DNA of 64,000 bases, from positions 62,001-126,000 of the forward strand of contig BDIU01000177.1 in assembly GCA_002118135.1 (NCBI GenBank), in the 5' to 3' direction. The notes below the pieces were generated by a model. It saw only the letters and a list, made by a program, of their open reading frames with translations, was not told the DNA's origin and ran no database searches. The translations under genes and the position numbers were made by a program. Origin of the DNA: Trebouxia sp. TZW2008. Its lineage: Eukaryota > Chlorophyta > Trebouxiophyceae > Trebouxiales > Trebouxiaceae. Below, piece after piece: positions 48,701 to 58,774 of the stretch; within the stretch, counting starts at the first letter, position 1; each line of letters begins with the position of its first letter.

Positions 48701-51700
48701 TAAGCTGACCTCCTGCCGTTCTGTCCTGTTCTGCAAGTCCCTCTACCCTGACTTCAATGTTTGTAAGCATGGAACAGCTCCTACAGCCTCTCAGCTGTAT
48801 CCCACTTGAAGCAGTAGGTCAATCAGGTTCTGGCCCACGGAGAGTGTGTGTAAGTACGTAGGGCATCACTTGAGGATGAGGAGCAGGACATTGCAGGTGC
48901 AGTTGCAGCTGGCGTAGTTGTGCCCCATGAGCAGCAGGTCAAGGAGGGCAGTTTGCTACACATGAGATGCGTCTGTCTGCTTGATTGTATGATGCATGTC
49001 TGACTGATTGAGTGTGTGCAGGCGGAGGTGCCACCTTTAAAGGAGCAGGACATTGCAGGGGCAGTTGCAGCTGGCGCATCAGTGGTCCCTGTTCAGCAGC
49101 AGGTGAAAGAGGCCAGCATGCCACACAGCGACAGTGCGGTGTCTTTACCTGGCAGCAATGCCAGCTCAGCTCAAGGACCTGGCACCCCGATTGCCCCACC
49201 CATCATCTCAGGTACCAGGTGTCTTGCAATTAGAGCTGTGTGAGTTCAGTGCAGCTGTTGTTTTGATGATGTTGCTCCCCTTGTTTTGCTTGTATACTTG
49301 CTCACTCACCTACTCACTCCCGCATGTCAACAGGTGATTTGTGATGCTGTTTAGCTGCCACTGCAGTTGTTCATGCTCAATGCATGCTACCAGCAAGGAC
49401 AATACATTCATTGCTGGAGAGTTTTGGTGCCCTTGGCGAAACAAGGAACACCACTGCTGTACGGTAGCAGCAGCTCCAATCTGTCACTTGATTTCCTGTC
49501 CATCATGCTATGTGGTTGTTGGTTGTCAAAATTCATCTTTTGTGCTGTGCAACATGCTGTGTGACCGTGTGCAGCTCGTGATCATGGTAGTAGCAGTGAG
49601 AGCAAGAGTGAGTCAAGCAGTGCAGGGTCAGCAGCCCGCCCAACCAAACCCCACAGGGGTCAGCCAGGGTCTGGCCTAGGGTATGTGCCAGCACCCATAC
49701 GTCGGCCAGAGAGGCAGGTCATGATGAAGCCTGCATCCCATCTGGTACGCATTTCTGTCTCACTTCTTGTCATGCAGGCATTAAACCAAAAATTCATGGT
49801 ATCCCATTCTTGATTCTATACAAGGACACTGTCTTTGTGACGGCTGTGCATTTGGGCACCATTCACTGCATTCTGACTGCAGTGGTACCTCGTCAGTAAG
49901 CACAGCTTGATATCAGGACAGGTTCTTGGTATAAGATGTGGTCGTTGTCAAGAGAAATCTGGCTTCGACTGGTGTGACCCTGCTTTGCTTCAGCATTGTG
50001 GTTCGCATCTGCTTTTGGTATGATGCTCACAGCATTGTAAGGACTTACGTTTCAAGGAAAGTAGTTTTGCTTATGCGGCAAGGGCAAAGCTCATGCATAG
50101 CAATGGAAAGACAGAGCTGAGGCTTTAGCTCAGCTGCATGGCCAGTTTGATGCCGCCATGTGCGACATCAGAATTCCCCTCAACAACTTGTTTTGTGGAT
50201 GCTTTGCAGAGTCATCAGGCCAATGTTAAAGATCCAAGGGGTGTGAAGGGGGTTCCGGGTGGAATGACCAGCCCCCCGGCCCAGCATCCAGTCAGCAGCC
50301 CAGCCCGCACCAGATCTGGCAGCAGCAACCTAGCCAACATGCCTTCAATGCCCAGCAGTGGAAACGTGCAGCGCCAGCCTAGCTCAGCAGGCTTGCACAG
50401 ACAGCCTAGCTCTGCTGCTTTGCAAAGGCAGCTGAGCAACTCCCTGGGGAACCTGTTGAGACAAGGCAGTGAGAACAGTCCTGCGCTGCAAAGGCGCAGC
50501 GAGCAGAGTCCTGCCCCTCGCAGAGCTGCCGGGGCCAGCCCGGCTCTGCAGCGGCCAGGCACTGCTTCATCTTCTGCCACACAGCGTCAGAACAGCGGGG
50601 CGGATCAGCTGAACCGGCTACTGAGCCAAGGCGGTCTGGCTGCCTTGCTTCGGGCCGCTAGCAGCCCAGCTCGGCAGCGGCTAGACCCCGCCGCAGCTGA
50701 ACGGCGAGGTCAAAGTCCGGCGGTGCATCGACAGGACTTAGCCTTGCGGCGCCACGATGACCGCGGCAAAGCGCCGGCGAGAGGCAGCAGCCCTGAATTG
50801 CACCGAGCAAGCAGCTCAGGTACCAGAGGCAGAGCTACTTCGGCTGCTCGCGGTAGTAGCCCCAGCCAGCGGCGGCAAGAGCCTCTACCAGGTGCTGTTG
50901 TGGCAGCAGACTTTGCCAGGAAAGCCTCCTCCAATGGACTGGCTCCTGCTGCATCTGGTGACCTGGCTGGCAGAAGTGAGAGGGTGAGTGCCACATCACT
51001 GCGACTTGCTGTGCATAGCACAATGTCTGTATAGATGGGCATGCAATCCAGTCATTGCTTTCTCAGAATTTGATGGATCTCTTTGCTTTCTGGAAGGGCA
51101 TGGCAGCATCACCTGCAAACCTTCCTGCATTTCATACTATGCCCATTTGGGTAGGCTGTAAGCACAGTCTGAAATAGTCTTGATCCTAAAGCATCGTGTC
51201 TCTTTCTTGCAAAAGCTCTGCCAATTCGGAATCAGGGCTGCACTTGCATCACCAGTATCACCATGTGCAGGAGCGTCTACTGGCACTTTCTCGGAGGGCG
51301 CGCCGAGCTCTTGAGCGTGAGCTGAGCGCTAGCAATCAACAACGCAGCCAAGGATCAGCACTGAACAGGAGTGCCAGTGCTCAGGCCTCAGCTAGTGTTA
51401 GTCTAGGACAACTGCACAGGCCCCAAGAGGGCTCTTCTGGGAGAGCTCTTGAGGGAATCCAGGAAGGCCCCAGGCCTGGCAGGGCAGTGAGAGCCAGGGA
51501 TGGTGCACAACAAGCTATACAGAAGGACCTGTCTGACCGTGCTATCAGGATCCTCGAGGAACTGAGCTCTCTGGGGCGACAGGTGTGGGGATTTGTCCTC
51601 TATGTGCAGCTAATGTTTGAGATCAACAACGCCACCCATTGCGCATGCTGCATGCATGTGCACGTGATGCCTTTGCTTGACTGCCTGGGTGCAAATGATG

Positions 51701-52295
51701 CACAGAAAGACGTCCATATGTCCTATGTGCAAGCTCAAAGTTTGCACACTCACCACGCGCAACATGGTTGGCTTTGGTCAGCACTCACGGTCCCCCAGCT
51801 GCAGCAGCTGTCACACATTGAATTTGCATGGCAGCTGGTCTGTGCGTCAAACTAGCTGTTCTTGGCTTATGACTCATACTCAATGATTACCATGGTTCAC
51901 AGGGCTCTGTACCAGGAGGTCAGCACTCAACGCGGGACCAAGTTGCTGGCGCCAGCAACGGACGTGGCCATAGAGATGGGCCACAACGTCTGCAAAGGCA
52001 ACAAAGTCAACACAGTGAGCTGCCATTTCATTCAACTGGCAGAATAAACTCTAGCACATCGGCACAACGGGCTCACAGCAACAGCAGAAGCAGGCAGGCG
52101 CAACCTTCGTCTGATGCTTTTGGTAGTAGTATTGCAACAGCAAGGCCTGTTGATCGACACACTGAGACTGCTGCACGACCTGACAGACAAAACAACGGCG
52201 TGAGATTTCTGGAGCCCAGCAGCAGCCATGACACACGAGTAGAATCTGCATCAAGCAGCCGACAGCACAGTAGACAGAAATCCAGACCCTCCTAA
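36771..52295 (+). CDS. large LRR receptor-like membrane protein without kinase
   Basis: Eighteen exons: 36771-36879, 36979-37126, 37583-37654, 38119-38278, 38943-39257, 39588-39763, 41073-41273, 42499-43387, 44074-44199, 45189-45369, 45941-46041, 46615-46723, 48225-48535, 49022-49211, 49575-49744, 50210-50983, 51271-51582, 51903-52295. All phases close with a stop only at the end: 1578 residues. Order: signal peptide (LQALILVATFLAFADCAQS); LRRNT with DPCQGWTGITC; plant-type LRRs (LDLSNNSITGTLPSSW, LTDNQLNGTLPGNW); a 296-codon Pro/Ala-rich region of PAPAPAP repeats, as in algal wall glycoproteins; a RRLLQAPSNVTATFGYTTS module common in algal surface proteins; a Gly/Ala helix (GGAIAGIAIGAGAGIAAILG) reaching FLLWWCC with stop-transfer RRRR; then a 690-residue Ser/Arg/Gln-rich tail. 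No kinase, TIR or other catalytic domain was seen. Likely a cell-surface sensor or wall anchor (inference). Confidence 0.85.
38796..38942 (+). repeat. decayed copies of LRR-gene exon 5 start
   Basis: The acceptor and first codons of exon 5 (GTGTTGAATATTTCCAGC at 38943) are echoed at about 38803 (GCGCTGAACATTTACAGC) and twice around 38860-38915, including GTGTTGAACATGTCCAGC. None leads into a full LRR exon. Confidence 0.75.
39383..39442. repeat. (GCTGT)n pentanucleotide microsatellite
   Basis: About 12 copies of the same pentamer class as at 7536-7598, in intron 5 of the LRR gene. Confidence 0.95.
39815..40046 (+). repeat. two copies of the 3' half of LRR-gene exon 6
   Basis: The segment coding LLHNNSFQGSVPSSWGMSTS is repeated at 39822-39908 with a GTAAAC donor in place, and a shorter copy (CCAGCTGGGGCATGTC and onward) lies at 39995-40046 followed by GTAAGC. 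A further trace is near 40300-40335. The first copy is still open but has no obvious acceptor. Confidence 0.8.
40855..41070 (+). repeat. alternative copy of the terminal LRR exon
   Basis: An exon-like segment starting at 40912 after TTTCAG reads VILPGNPAVCGSVPGSLRAA, nearly the same as exon 7 at 41073 (VILPGNPAICGNVPGSLRAA), 161 bp downstream. It stays open through to exon 7. A third, weaker copy starts near 40855. Copy 1 could be an alternative exon or an exon continuing into exon 7. Confidence 0.8.
44810..45170 (+). repeat. two upstream copies of LRR-gene exon 10
   Basis: Exon 10 (45189) is preceded by copies starting at 44810 and 44989, each behind a GCAG acceptor; the second lies exactly 200 bp upstream of the exon. 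The first copy has a stop after 11 codons (PTVV then TAG). The second is open past RRLLQAPSNVIATFGYTT but then loses the frame. Only the copy at 45189 is intact to a donor. Confidence 0.85.
45455..45690 (+). repeat. downstream partial copies of LRR-gene exon 10
   Basis: A copy of the second half of exon 10 (ATFGYTTSQAVASAF, then a stop, then FNTTQVDQGLTAQ) lies at 45475-45571 and ends in the same GGTATAC donor context. A shorter trace follows at about 45620-45680. Confidence 0.8.
46435..46895 (+). repeat. copies of LRR-gene exon 12 (membrane helix exon)
   Basis: Upstream, 46430-46490 repeats the acceptor side of exon 12 (GCTGCAACTCCTGTGCCTGT), but its acceptor is altered and it breaks off. 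Downstream, 'gcaggcattgctgccatt' from the exon end is repeated at about 46797 and 46876, each followed by a GGTACG/GGTATG donor-like site. Confidence 0.8.
48118..48180 (+). repeat. decayed copy of LRR-gene exon 13 start
   Basis: A TTGCAG acceptor followed by TTTGTTGCTTTGGTGGTGAT resembles the start of exon 13 (GGTTTTTGCTTTGGTGGTGT at 48225) about 105 bp downstream, and is followed by a CAACAGCAGCAA stretch like the exon. It lacks a long open frame. Confidence 0.7.
48875..48950 (+). repeat. decayed copy of LRR-gene exon 14
   Basis: The string 'gagcaggacattgcaggtg' and its surroundings (48879-48950) repeat exon 14 (EQDIAGAVAAG at 49040), about 165 bp upstream of it, without a usable acceptor. 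Confidence 0.75.
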
Positions 52296-52380
52296 GCCTG
52301 CCAGCTAGCATATAAAACCTAAGACTTCTGCACCAGATCTGAAGCCTATGGTAGACCCTTTGAGTTCCCTTTTGCTTTGA

Positions 52381-52385
52381 TGTAA
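52381..52385 (+). terminator. TGTAA polyadenylation signal of the LRR gene
   Basis: TGTAA is the usual chlorophyte polyadenylation signal. This one lies 86 bp after the stop codon, a normal 3' UTR length for such algae. Cleavage position is not determined. Confidence 0.55.
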
Positions 52386-53003
52386 AAGTTCGCATATGCT
52401 GAGGTATCATCCACTTCGTATGACCATTGAATTGTTAGGCTGAGGCAGATTTGGAAGCAGGCAATTATGACATGGTATTTTGCAGGAGATGCAGCTGACT
52501 TGTGAGCATGTGCAGCATAATGTTTAGCTTGTGACGATCCTGGGGAGGTATAGTCGATTTGGCCCCATTAGCAATTTTCCCCTCTTGTTCCACCTTAGTG
52601 CCTTGCATCAAGGAACGTGATGATGCCTTGTGTTGATTACAAGATATGTTGGGACGTCTGGACAGCATTTGACCCTTCCAAGACTGACACACTGGCTTTC
52701 TTAGGTGTAGATGACTTTCCAGACTAGGACGGAGTCGAGTTGTGACTGCTTTTCTGCTTCTGTACATGCGCAATAAACCTCGTACATACAAACTGGCCGT
52801 CATCAACTATCATCTAGGTGGGAGTCTTAGCTGTTGCCATGTTCATGCATCCGTGATTCGCTGGGTAAAGGTCTGCGTGTAAGTGAATGACACTGACCAA
52901 AAGCGCGCGCCCAATGCATTGTCATATGACTGATGATGCAGATCCTGTGTTCCAGCTCATGTAGCTGGTTGACCACAAGAGCACAAAGTACGTTGTATAT
53001 ATG

Positions 53004-53008
53004 TTACA
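53004..53008 (-). terminator. TGTAA polyadenylation signal of CCT6
   Basis: TGTAA on the minus strand, 19 bp after the CCT6 stop. Other minus-strand genes here show the same word close to the stop (57880-57876 after the ML-domain gene, 24035-24031 after paralogue B). Confidence 0.5.
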
Positions 53009-53026
53009 ATGACATACAGCAGTACT

Positions 53027-56000
53027 CTATTGCTTTCGCATACCAACCCCAGCTCGCATGACTTCATCAACAAGCAACAGTTGTGACGCAATGACCGGGG
53101 CTGACTGAATGACTTGCTTCTTGACAAGGTAATTGTCAAAGATGCCTGCCATCTGAGGGTCAAGCGGCTCGCCAGTTGTGATATCTAGACCAACTTTGCT
53201 GCCTCGCTCATGCTCTTCCTGCAGATGACAATCAGCGTCACAAGACAGAGCAAGAGAGTCAGCTAGAGCACTGACAGGGAGTCAGCAATGACAGCTATCG
53301 ACGCATGCGAAACATGCAACTGCCAGGCTATACCCCAGCCAAGCATGTGACAGCAGAACTGAATGCCTTTTGTGGTGTTTTTATCATGTGCAACTGCCAT
53401 CATGCTGACAGACAAAATATCAGCAAGAATTCACTGTAGATCAAGTTGTGAGAGCTGAATAAAGGCCTTACTTGAAGCTTGATGATGGTTTCTTGGGCAT
53501 CATACCCGCTGTTCTCTGCTAGGATCTTAGGGATACCAAGCAGGGCCTGTGCAAAAGCCTCTATGCCTAGCTTGGCACGTCCCTCAACTGTTTTCCTGGT
53601 ATTTTCCATGAGGTTGTGTGCAGCAGCAATCTGCAAGCAGACAACAATTCTCAAGAATGCAGCGTGGACTAGCATTCAATGCTATAAATATGACGCTTTG
53701 CAATACACCGCAAAGCGTAGATACCAGGGAGCTTTTGATGATTTTTCCCTGACCTCAAGGCTTGGTACCTGACGCAATGCAGTAGAGCAATCACCAACAC
53801 GCGGCACCAGGAAGCATCTGCTTTGTGTCAAAGATCTTTAATAATGAGTTCTCTTACCTCGAAAGCGTCTGCTCCCAGAACAGTAGAGCAATTGTCAAAT
53901 GTGTTCTTGACAATAAACAAACCATCTGCAATGTACTGTGACATTGACTGTTTGAACTTGTTTGCCTGACCTCTAAAGCTCCAGCACCCATTCAACAAAC
54001 TGACTGTGCTTTTGCAACAGACTTCGCACAACATCTACCAGCAAGCTTGTTCCTGGGACAGTTTAGTTGTATCCTGTTACTGACCTCGAAGGCCCCTGCT
54101 CCCAGTACAGTGGAGCGGTCATCCAAGGTATTCTTGACAGCCCGCAAGCCATCTCTGGCAGCATCCTTGATCTGGGCTAGGGTGTGGTCTGCTGGTCCCT
54201 TCAGGAGTATGGTACAAGAGGTAGGGTTCCGTACATCTTCCACAAAGGTGTACTTGTCCTCACCCAGGACGTGCTCATACACCTTGCCAGCATACCTGCA
54301 AATTACAGAAATTAGTTGTCAGGTTGTGTGAACGGACTTTTTGGGCTGTTTGGCATTGTGTTGAGGTGTGAAACAGACTGACTCCATTGCATGCAGTCCA
54401 CTGAATGCAGTCACAGCACGACACAGCACATCCAGGCACTCTGGCATAATTTGTTCTGCTGACTTGATGGCAGCCACAAGCACAGCACAGCACAGCACAG
54501 CACAGCACAGCCCAGCCCAGCCCAGCCCAGCCCAGCCCAGCCCAGCCCAGCCCAGCCCAGCCCAGCACAGCACAGCACAGCACAGCACAGCACAGCAGGC
54601 TCACCCAAGGCACTCTGGCGTCAGTTCTTCTGCAGAGTTGATGGCAAAGCCGCCACATGCCAAGCTTAGCCTCTCCATGTTGCGCTTCTTGGCACGCCGC
54701 AATCCAAGGATACCTTCCTTGGCTAACAAGTCCAGGCTCAAGGGGTCGATGCCCTTCTGATTGATAACAACAAAGGTCTCACCATCTTTACATACCTGCC
54801 AACAGCAAAAAAGCTGGCCTCAGCATGCATTTGTGACAATAGCAGGACAAGCCTGCAAGCCCTTTCTGGCTAACAATCCAGACTTGGAGGTTGATGCTTT
54901 TCTGCTTGATGATCACAAAGCTCTCACCATCTTTACATGCCTGTTGGCAGCGAAAAAAGCAGCTCACCTCTTGCAGGTGACTTTTGCTTATGAGGATTAG
55001 ACAAGTCAGCAAGCAAAATGGAGCCGCTTGTTGCAGGCTCAGCAGATTGATGCAGTGTTGAGTTGACGGCAACTGCCTGATCATCTGTGCAAATCTGCCT
55101 GTCAGGACCCTTCTCTAGCAGATTTGTTTCACACATTCAGAGTGTTCGCCGTCGTGAGATCAACAAGATAGGTTGTAGGGGGTTCACCTTTTGTTTCAAG
55201 TCAATGACCTTCTGCACCCTGTCATCAGTAACTTGCCTCTCCGCTGCAACCAGCTTCTCTCTTTGGTCAGCGCTACTATAGAAGAACCCAGAGTTCACTT
55301 CACTCTTCTCATACTCCAAGGATATGTTACAGGTCAGTATGTGGCAGTTTTCCATGTGCTTGGGCATGTCAGGATGCCTTGCGCCATGATCTAGCACAAG
55401 GCCTCTGATCAGGCGGGTGTCCTTGTCCATCTTGTGCTTCATGTGCATGATTTCTACCTGCAGGTGACATAAGAGCATAACAAAGCATGGCCAGTGGACT
55501 GACATTGCTCCATGCAGACTATGACAGAGGCTATGACAATGACTTTCAGGCTGTGACTGCAGAACAGACAGCATCCTTCAAACATGCAAGGTTGGCATGC
55601 ATGTATGATGTGTCAGCCCAGGCAGTATGATTTGGGTTGCATGTATGTGATATCCCTGCGCGTAGTTGGCAATGGCTTGAGCTTGGCACATGCATGCCGC
55701 CGGGGATAGACGCTGTGACCATCTGCAGTGCTGCCAGGTGTTGTGCTATTGAGCAGCTGCATGCAAGTCAGACACAGGCAAGCCACGAACCCGGAGCACC
55801 ACAGACATGCCATCCAGCTACTTGGACCGCTAGACACAAAGGAATTGATATGGCAAGCTGTCTGGAGTTGCTGTTTCAAACGCTTTGTGTCTAACAGTGA
55901 CCCAAAGCTCTGTCCTTTTTGCAAGCATATACTTGGGCCCGGACACCTGTTTGTCCAAACTGGGAAACAGAGATGTGAGCATGTATGCATGGATCTGCAT

Positions 56001-57018
56001 CTGTGCATGTATGCATGCATGCGCGTGCAGCATCAATTGATCAGGGTGGGTGGTTTGCGTTTGACTACACTGAAGGCAGGCAGCTAGCCTAGGCTGCCTG
56101 TTGCTCAAATGCTTGGCTGGAAGTTGGATGTCTCATGTGTGTAGCAGCAACAGGCTTACCATGTATAGATCTAAAGGCTCGTCTTCTTTTCTGATGGTGA
56201 GAACAGCGTCAACAACAATGTCTGTCAGCTGATCAGCCAACTCCTGGTATAACTTTGTTCTGAGGGACGTGCGGGCAACACAAAGCAGGATTTCCCTGTC
56301 TGTTGCCTCAATCTTATCCTTGAAGGTTTCCAGAAACTGCAAAGTTGCCTTTTTGGCAGTTTCAAAGCCCTGCAAAATAGTGTTTTGATAACCCTTCGAG
56401 TGATACACTGTGCTTGTCAAAATTCTTGATGTTTGCTGTCTGCAGGAGATTGTTACCTCCACAATGACACGAGGGTGTAGGCCCTCACCAAGGTAACGCT
56501 CCGCTTGTTTCATCAACTCACCAATGAACAGCACCATGGAAGTGGTACCGTCTCTGTGCAATCACACAAGAACGTATCAAAACAATTTGACACAAAATGT
56601 CATCAGGCAGCTATTATCAGTGTGCTTGCAGCTGAGCTGAAAGAAGCTTGGCCTGCTGCCCTACCCTGTGATGTCGTCCTGTGCCACAGCAGTTCTGGCA
56701 ATCATGACTGCAGTAGGGTTCTGTATCTGCATCTCTCTCAGAAGCACGTTGCCATCCTTTGTCAGCTTGATATCTGCAGCATTCAGCACGAAGTGTGACG
56801 CTCAAAACGCTTGCAGATGGCGCGCCCGGCAGAGTCTGAAGGTTGTGATCAGTGTGCTGACCTCCAGCACCGCCAACGAGCATTTTGATTGTGCCCTTGG
56901 GTCCAAGATTTGTTTTCATCACGTCGTGCAAGCCTTTTGCAGCATTGATATTCATGAACAAAGCCGCACCCCGCCCCATGACCTCGGCCTTGGGGTTCAG
57001 CGTCTTCACTGAGGTCAT
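53027..57018 (-). CDS. CCT6: T-complex protein 1 subunit zeta (CCT6)
   Basis: One of eight subunits of the cytosolic chaperonin TRiC, which folds actin, tubulin and other proteins with ATP. Nine exons in transcription order: 57018-56862, 56773-56665, 56553-56457, 56369-56160, 55457-55188, 54795-54605, 54295-54085, 53630-53472, 53218-53027. Phases close to 531 residues, the usual length of the family. Seen: KTLNPKAEV at the start, [11 protein letters not shown] and the ATP motif DDITGDGTTS in the equatorial domain, [21 protein letters not shown] in the apical region, [31 protein letters not shown] then GAGAFE, and DNYLVKKQ with [11 protein letters not shown] at the end. These are zeta-specific. 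The nucleotide-site loop reads [11 protein letters not shown] where animal zeta has DDGCVVPGAGA. Introns contain decayed copies of exons 6 and 7. Confidence 0.95.
53855..53965 (-). repeat. decayed copy of CCT6 exon 7 end
   Basis: Minus-strand reading [20 protein letters not shown], then AFEV, mirrors the end of exon 7 ([20 protein letters not shown]) including the donor GAG-GT position. It lies 227 bp downstream of the exon 7 donor in intron 7. Nearly every change is a substitution, so the copy is not very old. Confidence 0.85.
54480..54597. repeat. (CAGCA)n/(CAGCC)n pentanucleotide array
   Basis: Runs of CAGCA pentamers flank a block of about 12 CAGCC pentamers. The array ends eight bases from the CCT6 exon 6 donor (54604-54603). 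It shares the pentamer type of 7536 and 39383. Confidence 0.95.
54850..54965 (-). repeat. decayed copy of CCT6 exon 6 start
   Basis: Minus-strand reading [17 protein letters not shown] copies the start of exon 6 ([17 protein letters not shown]), 144 bp upstream in transcription order, in intron 5. The rest of exon 6 has lost the frame. Confidence 0.85.
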
Positions 57019-57887
57019 CTTGACGACTGATTGAGCCTGACAAGCTGGAGCTGACTGGCAGAAGCTGCACTAATCACGAAGCTCAACGCAACAACTATTT
57101 GAACATGCGCTGATCAGCTTGCGAGCATGCTCTTCCGCACTCGCGTGCTGCAATGCGCGAACTTTGCCAGTAGTTTCTAAACCTAACAGCAGCTTCGCAC
57201 ACACGTCATGACGGCAGACAGTTCATTGACAAGCATGTTGAAAGGCTCAAGCAGAGGCATCAGGCCTGTGCAAGCAGCGTTTCCTCAATTTTTTTCCTGC
57301 AGCTATCGGCCGATACAGTTTGCATGATCTCAAGTCATTTGTGTAATACAAGCAGAATTTCGTGCCCTATCATATGATATGCATAGTATGCAGCAGGCTT
57401 CACACATAATTTATGCTGAGCAATGCTCTGAACATGCACCTTCCCGGAGCAAGTTCAAATACAGTGCTTACAAGACTGCTCTTTGAATTTAAAAAAAGAG
57501 CACAGTATGGTTGGTCTTTGATTAATTCTCCTGCAGCTGACTGCCAATGCGCGCACTTGAACACATGTTTGGACGACGCATGCGCAGTATTTTGTGTATC
57601 AGTCATAGCAGTAGCAGAACAGACTTGAAGGACACACACCTAGCACTTGAGCTTTCGTGTGAATCGATGGACTTTCGTTCTTATTTGGTAGTCTCTGTAC
57701 ACGACGCAAGAGCCCAGCCATGCAATACACATCAGCACTTATTCCAGTAGCAAGATGGTAAGAGGCCAGCAGCTGCCCTGCACTGTGTCTTGCCTCAAGT
57801 TGTCTCAAATTTGTGTGGAGCTGTCCAGCATGCATCAAACTGACAGTGATGCTCACAACGACTGAGGCAAGCGTGTTACATGCCAAG
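57019..57887. other. intergenic, CCT6 promoter side
   Basis: Between the CCT6 start and the stop of the ML-domain gene, both on the minus strand. A minus-strand TGTAA at 57880-57876 follows the ML gene stop. No coding sequence recognised; several short frames only. Confidence 0.5.
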
Positions 57888-58774
57888 TTATGTTTGTACC
57901 AGCGCCCTGCGTCCTGTATGAAGCTTTGCTTTGATGCCATCAGTGATGTCTTCCATCACTGCACTAGCCCCAGGAGGTGCAATGTCAAAGTCAACTTCAA
58001 GACAAAGCAACTGCTCAGCAGGCTCCGCTGTGGGTGCTCCACTGGTCACAACTATTGTCACCACATATGGACCCTGCATGCCACAAACACTTCAGTAGTG
58101 TGACTTCCATTTCAGCTGATGGAAATGCTTGTTTTCAGTTGCTTTGAGCAGTTGCTGGCATTGCTAAAGCTCCTTGACCATGATGCACTGCACCCATGCA
58201 GCATGACTGCAATACAAGGTTGTCATGGGGGCGATTGCTGCAGTAGCCTGACAGCACAGGAGCAAACATGTCGCAAGCTGGATGTACATGAAAAGAAGGG
58301 CAGCTGCCAGAGAACTCACTGGAGGCACAATTGGCGGCAAGTATTCATCATAGCTCAGGTTGAGAGGGCCCTTTGTCACAGGGCAAGTGGTCCTTTCACA
58401 GAGATCTTTGGTCTCTGAATACACTGGCAGCCCTCTGAACGCCACAGCGATAGCCACAGATCCTTCCGCGACATCGATCTCTGCATTGCAGTGCGGTCAG
58501 CGCAGCAAGTGCTGCTTGTGCACTGCTGTCCGTCATGCATTCCTCAGCTAAAGACGTGCAGCCTCAAGCTTCACCACAGCGCGCTGCAGCGTGATCGGTG
58601 CTTACTTGACTCCGCATCAATGGAGAAGCTTATTGTGTCGCCGGCCTGTGGTGGGTCGGGGGTCAAGCTAACGTGATTGACATCTGCTTTGCCCTCAGCG
58701 CACTTCTTCCATTCGAAAGCAGAGGCAGTAGACAACAACGTGCAGGCGACTATAAGAGCGACGAAGGCCTTCAT
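57888..58774 (-). CDS. secreted ML-domain (NPC2/MD-2-like) lipid-binding protein
   Basis: ML-domain proteins are small beta-sandwich carriers that bind sterols or phospholipids, usually in the vacuole/lysosome or outside the cell. Three exons: 58774-58606, 58480-58320, 58073-57888; 171 residues, phases close. Seen: signal peptide MKAFVALIVACTLLSTASA cleaved before FEWKKC; the ML start with VNHVSLTPDPPQAGDTISF; then VAIAVAFRGLPVYSETKDLC, the disulphide pair in DLCERTTC, YDEYLPPIVPP, GPYVVTIVV and CLEVDFDI near the end. The last 25 residues (from APPGASAV) exceed the usual domain. I chose the methionine at 58774 rather than an in-frame codon further upstream because the signal peptide starts there. 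Confidence 0.88.

Larger units (their letters stand above)
52296..53026. other. convergent intergenic region with poly(A) signals
   Basis: The LRR gene and CCT6 end towards each other. A plus-strand TGTAA at 52381-52385 lies 86 bp after the LRR stop, and a minus-strand TGTAA at 53008-53004 lies 19 bp after the CCT6 stop. Short frames between have no family likeness. Confidence 0.6.

Noticed and set aside
50215..51042. Minus-strand frames opposite the Ser/Arg-rich tail
   Set aside because: They mirror exon 16 of the LRR gene; the plus-strand frame joins in phase on both sides.
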